NCBI RefSeq assembly: GCF_001436025.1
Contig: NZ_AZEQ01000017.1
Coordinates: 1-56,960, forward strand
Reading direction: 5' to 3'
Source: Limosilactobacillus mucosae DSM 13345
GTDB lineage: Bacteria > Bacillota > Bacilli > Lactobacillales > Lactobacillaceae
DNA: 56,960 bases
Shown: in pieces, positions 1 through 7,577 of the stretch
How positions within the stretch are numbered: position 1 is the stretch's first letter
Layout: each line of letters opens with the position of its first letter
Position numbers and translations under genes: made by a program
Notes under the pieces: model-generated
The model's database searches: none
What the model was told of the DNA's origin: nothing
Seen by the model: only the letters and a program-made list of their open reading frames with translations

Positions 1-620
1 ATTCAGTTTTCAAAGGTCTACCGCTGCTCGCTCATTTCAAGCAAGCAACTTTATTAGTTTAACAGGTTGTCATTTCAAAGTCAATAACTTTTTTATTTAA
101 AGATATTAAAGATAATTCAAATAAATTTAAGCAAAATGGCTTTAAAAATTTTAAGCGTTCATCAACGCGACAACGATATATTACTATACCGACTAAACTT
201 GCTTAAGTCAATAGCTTTTTTACATTAATTTTAGCTAAACCAGATTTTTATCGACAGCTCGTCTTGAAACGCAAGAAAACCGTAGAGGCCGCAGCCGAAT
301 TCAGTCAATCGATAATTACTGCAAGCTTGATTACCATTTCAAGCTGCCGACAGGCTTTTAACGCCGTCTCCAGTTGATTTTTTACGTCAGCATTCCAGCG
401 GCGCGTCAAAGCCCGATTAGCAGATAGTCTGCCATGCTGAGCTGATAGTGGCTGACAAAAATGAAAAATGATGCAGCATTCAGCTTGGCGAAAGTTTAAA
501 TGTCACATCATTTTTATCAAGTCGTTGATTGATCTTATAAATTTCGATTACTGCTTAGAATCAGACTCCAATGATTTTAGTCAGCCTGCAAAACGGCACC
601 GTTGGATTCAATTAAAACTT

Positions 621-661
621 GGGCAGGAATCCCACGATTTTAATCGGGAGAGGAATGCCCC
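621..661. repeat. Imperfect hairpin, possible IS200/IS605 end remnant
   Basis: Nested inverted repeat: outer GGGCA/TGCCC and inner TCCCACGATT/AATCGGGAGA with one base slipped. It resembles the end hairpins of IS200/IS605 elements. No transposase frame is recognisable beside it, so assignment is by shape only. Confidence 0.3.
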
Positions 662-821
662 TTTATTAGTGCGGTAAGGCGCTATTTTCTTTTGAGAGGC
701 TGTAAGACATAGTGCCATCCGAAGATAATTTATTATCTGAGATGTTGCTACGCTGGCTTTATCTAGGCAAATTGTAGCTAGTAACTCATTCAGCGATGAA
801 CTGATAGGTGAAGTCTACAAG

Positions 822-842
822 CCCCCGAATTTTATTCGGGGG
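822..842. repeat. Perfect 9-bp hairpin, possible IS200/IS605 end remnant
   Basis: CCCCCGAAT and ATTCGGGGG flank a 3-nt loop, with further AAG/CTT pairing outside. No U-tract follows on either strand, which argues against a simple terminator. It sits just beyond the 3' end of the manA remnant and may mark the insertion that damaged that locus. Confidence 0.35.
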
Positions 843-926
843 TAGCTTGACCCTTATCGTAGGCACCCATTCCAAATACCATGATATCCCAAAGTTGTGC
901 AGCGTTAGGACGGTCTTTTTTGTAAT

Positions 927-1378
927 CTATGCCTTTAGCGAGTCCGGTCCTGGCTCAGAAGCGATAATCATCATATCGCCTTTGATCGTCCATTGGTCTG
1001 CCAGGGTAGTAATAATAAAGTGCTGCCCTTTCTTTAATGGATATACCTTACCACCAACCGTAATTGATCCTTGATCGTCCAGAACCGCGACCAGCGCGTA
1101 GGGACTCTGGACGCGTTTGAATGTGGCCGTGCCATTCTTAAGCAGTCAACGATAGACGGCAAAGTAGTTGGTTGATACAAAACGCGTTACTTTAGCATCG
1201 CCAACCTCATATGCTTCTGTACTCAGCACTGGATCGTGGAAAGGCACCGTCGTACATCGATTCCTTAATCTGCAGCGGCCGCTTTTGGCCAGTCGTTTGG
1301 TCAACACGATCCCAGTCATAGAAGCGATAGGTCGTATCACTGCTCTGCTGTGTCTCTAAAACCATGATGCTCTTGCCA
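927..1378 (-). pseudogene. manA: Mannose-6-phosphate isomerase (class I), C-terminal remnant
   Basis: The minus strand encodes the C-terminal part of a type I phosphomannose isomerase, which interconverts mannose-6-P and fructose-6-P. Reading from 1378 downward gives the family-typical run GKSIMVLETQQSSDTTYRFY followed by DWDRVDQTTGQKRPLQIKE. A frameshift near 1258 moves the frame to one containing VPFHDPVLSTEAYE and RFVSTNYFAVYR. An in-frame TGA at about 1151 then sits where a Trp codon (TGG) would fit. The rest of the C-terminal cupin (KNGTATFKRVQSPYALVAVL, then KKGQHFIITT) runs to a stop at 927-929. The N-terminal catalytic half is absent upstream of about 1378. The gene therefore carries a truncation, a frameshift and a nonsense codon and cannot make an active enzyme. 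The identification rests on recognising these motifs. Confidence 0.8.
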
Positions 1379-1564
1379 GAATTTTTATGCCTAAGCTGAA
1401 CAAATTGAAACGATGCAAATCGTATGCAAAGCTTATCAGACAGCCGAAGCCGAGATTGTCATATTTTTTGACTAAATTATTAAAATCCGCCTACCGAGGT
1501 ATCGCTTTCATGGTATATTTAACTTAGCTAAGCAAGCTTTTACATCTGAAGGGAGCTGATGAAA

Positions 1565-2677
1565 ATGAGTCTCAATATGTTTGGCAGTCCTGCTTCCTAC
1601 ATTCAAGGAAGCGATGTTTTATTTAAGAGTGCTGAATATCTGGCACGACTTGGCAATCGAATCCTGCTGCTGGCTGGACCTACCTCACTGCGTATCGCTG
1701 GCAATGAGTTTGGTGATTATTTGATCAACAACGACTTTACCGTTACCAAGGTTCAGTTCAATGGCGAATCATCCGAAAATGAGATCAAGCGCGTCTCTAA
1801 AATCGGCCATGACAACCATGTCGAAATGGTGATCGGTCTGGGGGGCGGTAAGACGATTGACGCTGCCAAGGCCATCGCCGACAATCTGAGTGCCAAAACC
1901 GTTATTTTGCCGACCGTGGCCTCAACCGATGCGCCTTGTTCGCGGCTGTCAGTTATCTATCAAGACAATGGCGAGTTTGACCATTATCGTTTCTATAATC
2001 AGAACCCCGACTTGGTCATGGTTGATACCAAAGTCATCGCCACGGCACCAGCCAAGCTTTTGGCATGCGGCATGGCTGACGCTTTGGCAACCAACATTGA
2101 AGCCCAGGCCGTCAAAAAATCGCATGGACTCAACATGTTAGGCGAGCATCAGACGCTGGTTGGCCTGGCAGTTGCCCAGGAATGCGAGAACACGCTGTTT
2201 GCATATGGCGACGAGGCTTATGCCGCTGCCGTTGCCCATGCCGACACCAAAGCATTTGACCGGATTGTTGAAGCCAATACGCTGATGAGCTGTGTTGGCT
2301 TTGAATCTGGGGGGCTGGCTGCGGCTCATGCCATTAATGATGCTCTTAGCGTTTTGAATGGTCCGGTTCATGAGCGGCTGCATGGCGAAAAAGTTGCATT
2401 CGGTCTGCTGACGCAATTGATGCTGGAGGGCGCAGCAACCGAACGTTTCGAAAAATACTTCCACTTCTTAAAGAAGCTGCATCTGCCAACCAACTTTGTC
2501 GAGCTGGGAATTGAGGATCCAAGCGAAACAAACCTGCTGAAAGTCGGCAAGGCAGCCTGCGCCCCAAACGACACCATGAATCGCATGCCGTTTGAGGTTA
2601 CGCCGCGGGACGTCGTTAATGCCATGCGCGGCGTTGACGCCTACAGCATTGCCAAGTACAGTGCCACTCACCATTAA
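1565..2677 (+). CDS. gldA: Glycerol dehydrogenase
   Basis: NAD-dependent glycerol dehydrogenase of the iron-containing/GldA alcohol dehydrogenase family, oxidising glycerol to dihydroxyacetone in the cytoplasm (or reducing the ketone). The protein is 370 residues, the usual length. The N-terminal dinucleotide fold carries VIGLGGGKTIDAAKAIA, followed by the family block PTVASTDAPCS. The metal ligands are expected to be the Asp in CGMADALATNIEA and the His residues in AAHAIND and VHERLHGEKVAFG, all present. An ATG six bases upstream (1559) lies too close to the AGGGAG site; the ATG at 1565 has about 9 bases spacing and is preferred. A weak cre-like sequence lies at about 1497-1510. It is monocistronic, with a terminator at 2694-2730. 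Physiological substrate is inferred from family. Confidence 0.9.
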   Translation: MSLNMFGSPASYIQGSDVLFKSAEYLARLGNRILLLAGPTSLRIAGNEFGDYLINNDFTVTKVQFNGESSENEIKRVSKIGHDNHVEMVIGLGGGKTIDAAKAIADNLSAKTVILPTVASTDAPCSRLSVIYQDNGEFDHYRFYNQNPDLVMVDTKVIATAPAKLLACGMADALATNIEAQAVKKSHGLNMLGEHQTLVGLAVAQECENTLFAYGDEAYAAAVAHADTKAFDRIVEANTLMSCVGFESGGLAAAHAINDALSVLNGPVHERLHGEKVAFGLLTQLMLEGAATERFEKYFHFLKKLHLPTNFVELGIEDPSETNLLKVGKAACAPNDTMNRMPFEVTPRDVVNAMRGVDAYSIAKYSATHH

Positions 2678-2693
2678 GTGTTTTGATATGCAA

Positions 2694-2730
2694 AAAGCAC
2701 CGTGCCGACATCAGTCAGGCACGGTGCTTT
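2694..2730 (+). terminator. Intrinsic terminator after gldA
   Basis: Perfect 13-bp stem AAAGCACCGTGCC/GGCACGGTGCTTT with an 11-nt loop, 16 bases after the gldA stop, followed by a short T tract. Confidence 0.85.
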
Positions 2731-2849
2731 TAGTTATGTTTCTGTCTGGATCCCATGACTTCTCAACAATGGAATTCAGCCTTTTAATATTTAGTCAGCA
2801 CGCTGCAGCCATCGCGACATGCTGACTTTGACGGCTATTTAGGCAGCTG

Positions 2850-3713
2850 CTAAAACGAATAGTGCTGATAGTTGCCAAATTCGACATCAGCTCGCGAAAT
2901 ACTGATAAAGCTGTCCGGATCAACGTTATGCACCATCTTGCGCAGCTCGTTTAACTGAGCCTTGGGCGTACATACCAGAATAATATCAGTAGGTTCATTG
3001 GTATAGACGCCAGTTCCATGCAAAAGCGTTGCCCCATGCACGAAATTGCGCAGCTGTTCCGAGACGGCAGCTGATTTCTTGGTATAGATCGTAACCGAGA
3101 CGTCTTCTTGCAGGACGAAGGTATGATCCATCATCAGACTGGTCACCAACATCCCGATCAGACTATAGACGATCCGGCTGGGGCCAAAGCATAGGACGGT
3201 TACCACCAGAATCGCGCCATTGATCAGGTTGTTCAGCATCCCGACTTTCTTATGCAGCTTTTTTTGACAATAGGTTACGACGATATCGGACCCACCAGTC
3301 GTAAAGCCCTGGTTAAAACACAGCCCAATCCCGATTCCCAAGATTGCCGCACCGATAATCGTATTGGTCAGTGGGTCGTTTACCAAGGTGGCCGTTGGAA
3401 TAAACTTTAAAAAAACAACGTTAAAGCCAACCGCCAGCATTGAAAATAAGATATAGCTAAAGCCGAATTCATACCAAGCAAACACAAACAGTGGCACGTT
3501 CAAAACCGCGACCAGTAGACTCATACTGATATGCAGACCACTTTGTAAAAATAAAGCCTGCAGCAGCTGTGAAACCCCCAACAGACCAGCCGAATATGAG
3601 TTGGCATGCGACAAAAACATATTGATTGCCATTGCCGAAAGCACTCCATAACATAGCGCCACGGCAATTTTAATCAGGATTTTTTGATCGCGTTTTTTTG
3701 CGTTACTGCTCAT
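2850..3713 (-). CDS. YitT family membrane protein (DUF2179 C-terminus)
   Basis: Integral membrane protein of the YitT/DUF161 family, 287 residues. After a basic N-terminus it shows five to six hydrophobic segments up to about residue 195, including GLLGVSQLLQALFLQSG and a glycine-rich segment ending in CFNQGFTTGGSDIVV. The C-terminal third is a soluble DUF2179 domain ending ISISRADVEFGNYQHYSF. Members are common in Firmicutes and their transport role is undefined. The longest frame opens at 3728, but that ATG overlaps the purine tract GGGAGAGG; the ATG at 3713 (MSSNAKKRD) follows it by five bases and is the likely start. It is convergent with gldA and alone in its transcription unit. Function unknown beyond membrane location. 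Confidence 0.85.
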   Translation of the reverse strand: MSSNAKKRDQKILIKIAVALCYGVLSAMAINMFLSHANSYSAGLLGVSQLLQALFLQSGLHISMSLLVAVLNVPLFVFAWYEFGFSYILFSMLAVGFNVVFLKFIPTATLVNDPLTNTIIGAAILGIGIGLCFNQGFTTGGSDIVVTYCQKKLHKKVGMLNNLINGAILVVTVLCFGPSRIVYSLIGMLVTSLMMDHTFVLQEDVSVTIYTKKSAAVSEQLRNFVHGATLLHGTGVYTNEPTDIILVCTPKAQLNELRKMVHNVDPDSFISISRADVEFGNYQHYSF

Positions 3714-3789
3714 AAAATCCTCTCCCATTTCGTTAATATATCGACAATGCTATTTTAACTTTTTTTAGACCAGTTTAATACCTGTGCAC

Positions 3790-3825
3790 CAAAAAAAGCC
3801 CGACGAAATCGTCAGACTTTTTCAA
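3790..3825 (-). terminator. Intrinsic terminator of the YfcC-family gene
   Basis: On the minus strand AAAAGTCTGACGATTTCGTCGGGCTTTTTTT forms a hairpin (GTCTGACGA/TCGTCGGGC) followed by a T tract, just downstream of the gene ending at 3842. Confidence 0.8.
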
Positions 3826-3841
3826 GCAAATGCAAAATCAA

Positions 3842-5389
3842 TCAGCCGGCAATCAAGACTTCAGTAACCAGCAGCGCGCCACCAAAGACCAGCACGAAGA
3901 CGACGACTGGCCAGACAAACCGGAGCCAATGCGAGTACTTCATGTCAAGCATCTGTAGGGTTGCCATTACCAAACCAGTTGGCGCTAAGAACAGCATTGC
4001 GTACTGACCAAATTGGTAGGCAGTTACGACAATATAGCGTGGAATGTGTACTGTATCAGCCAACGGAGCCATGATCGGCATTGCTAATACAGCCAGACCG
4101 GATGAAGATGGTACGATAAAGCCCAGCACAAAGAAGATCATCATCATCATTAAGATAAAGAAGACCCCGTTCATGTGCGATACCAGCTCGGAAGATACAT
4201 AGAGAATCGTATCAGAAATATAGCCATTGTTTAGTACCATATTGATCCCGCGCGCCAACCCAATAATCAGGGAAACGCCTACCAAGCCGGATGATCCTTT
4301 AACAAAGGCATCAACAATCCCAGTCTCGCCAAGACCATCTTTACCAAAACAGTTAATAAACATTAACGTAATGGCAATTGCCAAGAAAGAAGAAGCCATC
4401 TGAGGGAAACCCCATCCCTTAGCCATAACGCCCCAGATCATAATTGGAAAGGCGCAGGCAAACATCGTCAGGGTAATCTTTTTCTTAAAGGTAAAAGTCA
4501 GGTCCTTTTCCTCGTCAGATACCACTGACCACATCTTGTCAAACTTCTGCTTGTCTTCATATGAGTATGAAAATTCTGGATTAGCCTTAACCTTGCTTGA
4601 ATACCAATACAGGTACCCGACCAAACAAACTGCCGCCACAATCAGACCGATTACCCGGCCCAGCAGACCTTGAGTAAACGTTGTTCCGGCAGCATTCGAG
4701 GCAATTACGACTGAAAACGGATTGATCGTTGAGAAAGTCGTACCTACCGAACTGGCTAAGAAAATTGCCCCGACACAGACAATCGAGTCATACCCCATAG
4801 CAATAAAGATCGGCACCAGAATTGGATAAAACGCCACGGCTTCTTCTTCGATTCCGCAAAGCGTACCCCCCAGAACCAGCAAAATGGCAACCAAGAAGAC
4901 CAGAATAAATTCATGTCCCTTGGTTTTCTTGGTTAGGGACATCAACCCGGATTCAAAGGCCCCGCTTTCTTTAACGACACCAATCAGGCCACCCAGCACA
5001 AAAATAAAAATCATAATATCAGTTGCCTGCATCGTTCCTTCAACCATGCTGGTGAAGATCGTGTAAAGCTTGGCTGGGTGCTGCTTAAGACGTCGATAGG
5101 TATTGGGAATCGAAACCGGCTTGCTGATGGCGCCCGATGTAAACTGCTTAATATCAATCTTAACGTTTAATCTATCAAGCGTTTTTTGCGTAGCCGGCAG
5201 CGTTTTTTTCTGTCCCAATGAGGTCGTTTCTTGAAGATGTCCGCCAGTATACTGCAGCTTAGAATAACTGCCGGCTGGTACGCACCAGGTGAGCATTACG
5301 GAAATTACCGTCAAGAAAAACAGGATCGTAAATGCTCCCGGCATCTTCAATTTAAATTTTTTCTTTTTTGGTGTTGCTGCTGTGTCCAT
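3842..5389 (-). CDS. YfcC-family (DcuC-like) carboxylate/amino-acid transporter
   Basis: Polytopic transporter of the YfcC/DcuC (PF03606) family, 515 residues. A lysine-rich cytoplasmic N-terminus (TPKKKKFKLK) precedes the first membrane helix. An extracellular loop of about 90 residues follows (after WCVPAGSYSKL), then about eleven further hydrophobic segments. Conserved blocks include GTLCGIEEEAVAFYPILVPI and FIVPSSSGLAVLAMPIMAPL. Family members move dicarboxylates, arginine/ornithine or other small anions; the substrate here cannot be read from sequence. The longest frame starts at 5506, but the ATG at 5389 is preceded by GGGGGATAAGA, an excellent ribosome site, so the extra 39 residues are not expected to be translated. 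The promoter at 5470-5497 overlaps a perfect cre operator, pointing to catabolite repression. Followed by a terminator. Confidence 0.85.
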   Translation of the reverse strand: MDTAATPKKKKFKLKMPGAFTILFFLTVISVMLTWCVPAGSYSKLQYTGGHLQETTSLGQKKTLPATQKTLDRLNVKIDIKQFTSGAISKPVSIPNTYRRLKQHPAKLYTIFTSMVEGTMQATDIMIFIFVLGGLIGVVKESGAFESGLMSLTKKTKGHEFILVFLVAILLVLGGTLCGIEEEAVAFYPILVPIFIAMGYDSIVCVGAIFLASSVGTTFSTINPFSVVIASNAAGTTFTQGLLGRVIGLIVAAVCLVGYLYWYSSKVKANPEFSYSYEDKQKFDKMWSVVSDEEKDLTFTFKKKITLTMFACAFPIMIWGVMAKGWGFPQMASSFLAIAITLMFINCFGKDGLGETGIVDAFVKGSSGLVGVSLIIGLARGINMVLNNGYISDTILYVSSELVSHMNGVFFILMMMMIFFVLGFIVPSSSGLAVLAMPIMAPLADTVHIPRYIVVTAYQFGQYAMLFLAPTGLVMATLQMLDMKYSHWLRFVWPVVVFVLVFGGALLVTEVLIAG

Positions 5390-5469
5390 TCTTATCCCCC
5401 CGAATACATAAATTTTATCAAGCAGCCCGATTTGACAGTTTTTAAGATAAATTTTCCACTGTCGCGTCG

Positions 5470-5497
5470 ATATTATCTCATCACGCCCCTTTGTAAA
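5470..5497 (-). promoter_or_regulatory. Sigma-A promoter of the YfcC-family gene
   Basis: Minus strand: -35 TTTACA (5497-5492), 16-bp spacer, -10 TAATAT (5475-5470). The -35 lies inside the cre site. Confidence 0.55.
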
Positions 5498-5505
5498 CGA
5501 TTTCA
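5492..5505 (-). promoter_or_regulatory. cre operator (CcpA site), perfect consensus
   Basis: TGAAATCGTTTACA on the minus strand matches TGWAANCGNTNWCA at every defined position. Because it covers the -35 region, CcpA binding would repress the downstream transporter gene when preferred sugars are available. The site is read directly; the regulation is inferred. Confidence 0.7.
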
Positions 5506-5731
5506 ATAAACATCTAGAGCATACCAGGCTGTTTCAACAATCTTCAAGCTTAATCAAGAATCTTCAGCAAAGAAATTATTTCGCGTTTTAAAATAGCCTA
5601 AAGCCAATCGCTCCGTTGTCCTATTCTCAACGTTGATTCGCCCAACTTCAAAAAAACTCAAAAAATTGATCAAAAATGGCCGTCTGCACCGTTAGCGCTA
5701 ACAGTCCTCGCTGCCCGGATCAAACAACTAA

Positions 5732-5768
5732 AAAAGCATCAGCCAATGAATCATCCTGCTGATGCATG
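5732..5768 (-). terminator. Intrinsic terminator after GNAT gene
   Basis: Minus strand GCATCAGC...GCTGATGC stem followed by TTTTTT, just past the stop at 5781. Confidence 0.75.
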
Positions 5769-5780
5769 GGTGTTATCAAG

Positions 5781-6317
5781 TTAGTCAGTAGGCACCATTG
5801 ATCGAGCATACCAAAAGTCGGTCTGTTGATCTGGTCCAATCGTAAACGTATGCGTGCCCGCCTTTTTAAAACCGTACCGCTCATAAAAATGCCGCGCTCG
5901 CTCATTATGTTCCCAAACACCTAGCCAGACCGTTGCGACGCCAGTTTGACGCGCCTCATCCAATGCTTTTTCCATAAGCTGACTGCCCAGGTGCTGATCC
6001 CAGTATTCAGGAAGCAGATAGATTCGCTGAAGCTGCATCGCGTTGTCAAAGAGCTGATCGGTTTGTGCCGCACGCCAATTCAGCTTCATATAGCCAATCG
6101 GTCTGCCGTTAAGTTTCAAAAAATAGGTCCGACTGTCGGGATTACTGAGCTCGGTGCGCAAAATCGGTAAGGCATATGCCTCATCAGTATATGCTTTAAC
6201 GGCTTGGGGTTCATGGTATGGTCCAAACATGGCAGTAAATGATTTGGTGGCAATTTTTTGAAGCGTGATCACGTCTTTTTCATTGTCGGCTGCTACTGGA
6301 ATGATTTTTGTTTTCAT
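5781..6317 (-). CDS. GNAT-family N-acetyltransferase
   Basis: Cytoplasmic acetyl-CoA-dependent acetyltransferase of the GNAT fold, 178 residues, the usual single-domain length. Recognisable are beta-4 (LQRIYLLPEYWDQHLGSQLM, the acetyl-CoA pyrophosphate-binding region, with QHLGSQ in place of the usual Q/RxxGxG/A) and motif B (VWLGVWEHNERARHFYERYG). The last matches the C-terminal signature of many lactobacillus acetyltransferases (W.HN..A..FY...GF). The acceptor substrate is unknown. The longest frame starts at 6392, but AAGGAA eight bases before the ATG at 6317 (MKTKIIPVAADN) makes that the likely start. Divergent from the ATPase gene at 6475. Confidence 0.85.
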   Translation of the reverse strand: MKTKIIPVAADNEKDVITLQKIATKSFTAMFGPYHEPQAVKAYTDEAYALPILRTELSNPDSRTYFLKLNGRPIGYMKLNWRAAQTDQLFDNAMQLQRIYLLPEYWDQHLGSQLMEKALDEARQTGVATVWLGVWEHNERARHFYERYGFKKAGTHTFTIGPDQQTDFWYARSMVPTD

Positions 6318-6474
6318 AATCGGTATTCCTTCCAAAGTTTTAAAATACATGCTCTCATTGTATGCGCTTTCTAAATCTTTGACAATCTGCAACTGATTAG
6401 GCCAACCGTACCTTGTCTTGACCTGGCCAGCACGCTAAAATAAAGGCAAACTTCAGTCGAAATGAGGGATAAAC

Positions 6475-7518
6475 ATGATCAATCCATTTAACCCAGGCTT
6501 TGGCAATATCTCACCCAGCTGTATCAAACGGCCAGCCATGCAGCAAAAACTGCTTGATCAAGCCGATCAGCTGCAGCAAAGATTTCGCTCAATCTTCATC
6601 GATGGTCCGCGTGGCTGTGGTAAAACCGTTTTTTTAAATGATCTTGGCGATGCAATGCTGGATCGTGATGGCTGGATCACGATTGATCTAGAGCTGCACG
6701 ATGATTTTTTAAGCACACTGGTCGGGGCAATCTATTATCAAGCCAGTGCCGCCATTACCAAGGAACTGGACGTCCTGGACTACGATACTCCCAGCGAGAT
6801 GTTCGTTCAATACGTTGAAACGCTTACCAAGTATCAGCAGCGCCTTTTTATCACCGTTGATGAAGCCAATCAGCCAACCGAATCACTGCTCACTCTGCTT
6901 CAGCTATGCCAGCAGCTGGGCAATCACGGTAATTCGATCATGGTCGTGCTGGCCGGAATCACCAGCCGGATGCCGCAGTTTTTAGGCGATGACAACTTTG
7001 CCGCGCTGGTTCAAAAAAGCAGGCGGCTGACCTTGCCCATGCTTGATCTGGATACGGTGGCCAATCAATATCAGCAGATTTTTACCAAGGCCCATCGCGT
7101 CATTGAACCTGAAGTCCTGCCAAACATAGCGGCAGCAACTGGCGGCTATGCCTACGCGTTTCAGATTCTTGGCTCGCTGCTGTGGGGGTCTGGTGTTAAA
7201 AAAATCAATCCGGCTGCGTTTGAAAAAATTATGCCCGACTATCAACAACAGCTATTCAGCAATGCCTACCTGCCGATCGTTGATGAACTGACAACCGGTG
7301 ATCGTGAGGTAATCGAGATTCTGGCCCATGAGATCAGCAGCGTCGTTGATGAAGGCTTTTTAAAAGAGCAGATTGACGATACCAGCACAGCCGCACCAGT
7401 CTGCCTGCAGCATCTGATTGAAAACCAGATCGTCAGTCTTCCCCAGCCAGGCCAGGTCGCGTTTACGCTGCCATACTTTCGGGAATTTGCCATTAAAAAC
7501 GAGGCACGCATTGCTTAA
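6475..7518 (+). CDS. AAA/STAND-like ATPase of unknown function
   Basis: P-loop ATPase, 347 residues, resembling the stand-alone ATPases related to archaeal Orc1/STAND ATPases. Walker A is GPRGCGKT at residues 44-51 and a probable Walker B is LFITVDEAN with the acidic pair at 129-130. VVLAGITSR near residue 160 is a plausible sensor-1 strand. The remainder looks helical with a winged-helix-like end (CLQHLIENQIVSLPQPGQVAFTLP), typical of DNA-binding or signalling members. No extra effector domain is fused. RBS GAGGGAT lies six bases before the ATG. It is followed 59 bases later by the MocR-type regulator in the same direction, without a visible terminator between them, so the two may be cotranscribed. 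Function unknown; the ATPase call is firm, the subfamily is inferred. Confidence 0.75.
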   Translation: MINPFNPGFGNISPSCIKRPAMQQKLLDQADQLQQRFRSIFIDGPRGCGKTVFLNDLGDAMLDRDGWITIDLELHDDFLSTLVGAIYYQASAAITKELDVLDYDTPSEMFVQYVETLTKYQQRLFITVDEANQPTESLLTLLQLCQQLGNHGNSIMVVLAGITSRMPQFLGDDNFAALVQKSRRLTLPMLDLDTVANQYQQIFTKAHRVIEPEVLPNIAAATGGYAYAFQILGSLLWGSGVKKINPAAFEKIMPDYQQQLFSNAYLPIVDELTTGDREVIEILAHEISSVVDEGFLKEQIDDTSTAAPVCLQHLIENQIVSLPQPGQVAFTLPYFREFAIKNEARIA

Positions 7519-7577
7519 ACGGCGCTTAATGTCAAATTCCGCTATCCAGCCCGGCTAGCCAGCGATGACAGTAAGCC

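Larger units (their letters stand above)
1..926. other. Gene-poor degenerate stretch with two IS-end-like hairpins
   Basis: I see no convincing gene here. Short open frames lack ribosome binding sites and show no family motifs. Two hairpins stand out. One lies at about 621-661, where GGGCA...TGCCC encloses an imperfect stem TCCCACGATT/AATCGGGAGA. The other is a perfect 9-bp stem at 822-842 (CCCCCGAAT, loop TTT, ATTCGGGGG). Both look like the subterminal hairpins of IS200/IS605-family (TnpB-bearing) elements, so the stretch is probably old insertion-element debris left of the decayed manA. Confidence 0.4.

Noticed and set aside
468-677. 69-residue plus-strand ORF
   Set aside because: No ribosome site, odd composition, and it runs through the hairpin at 621-661.
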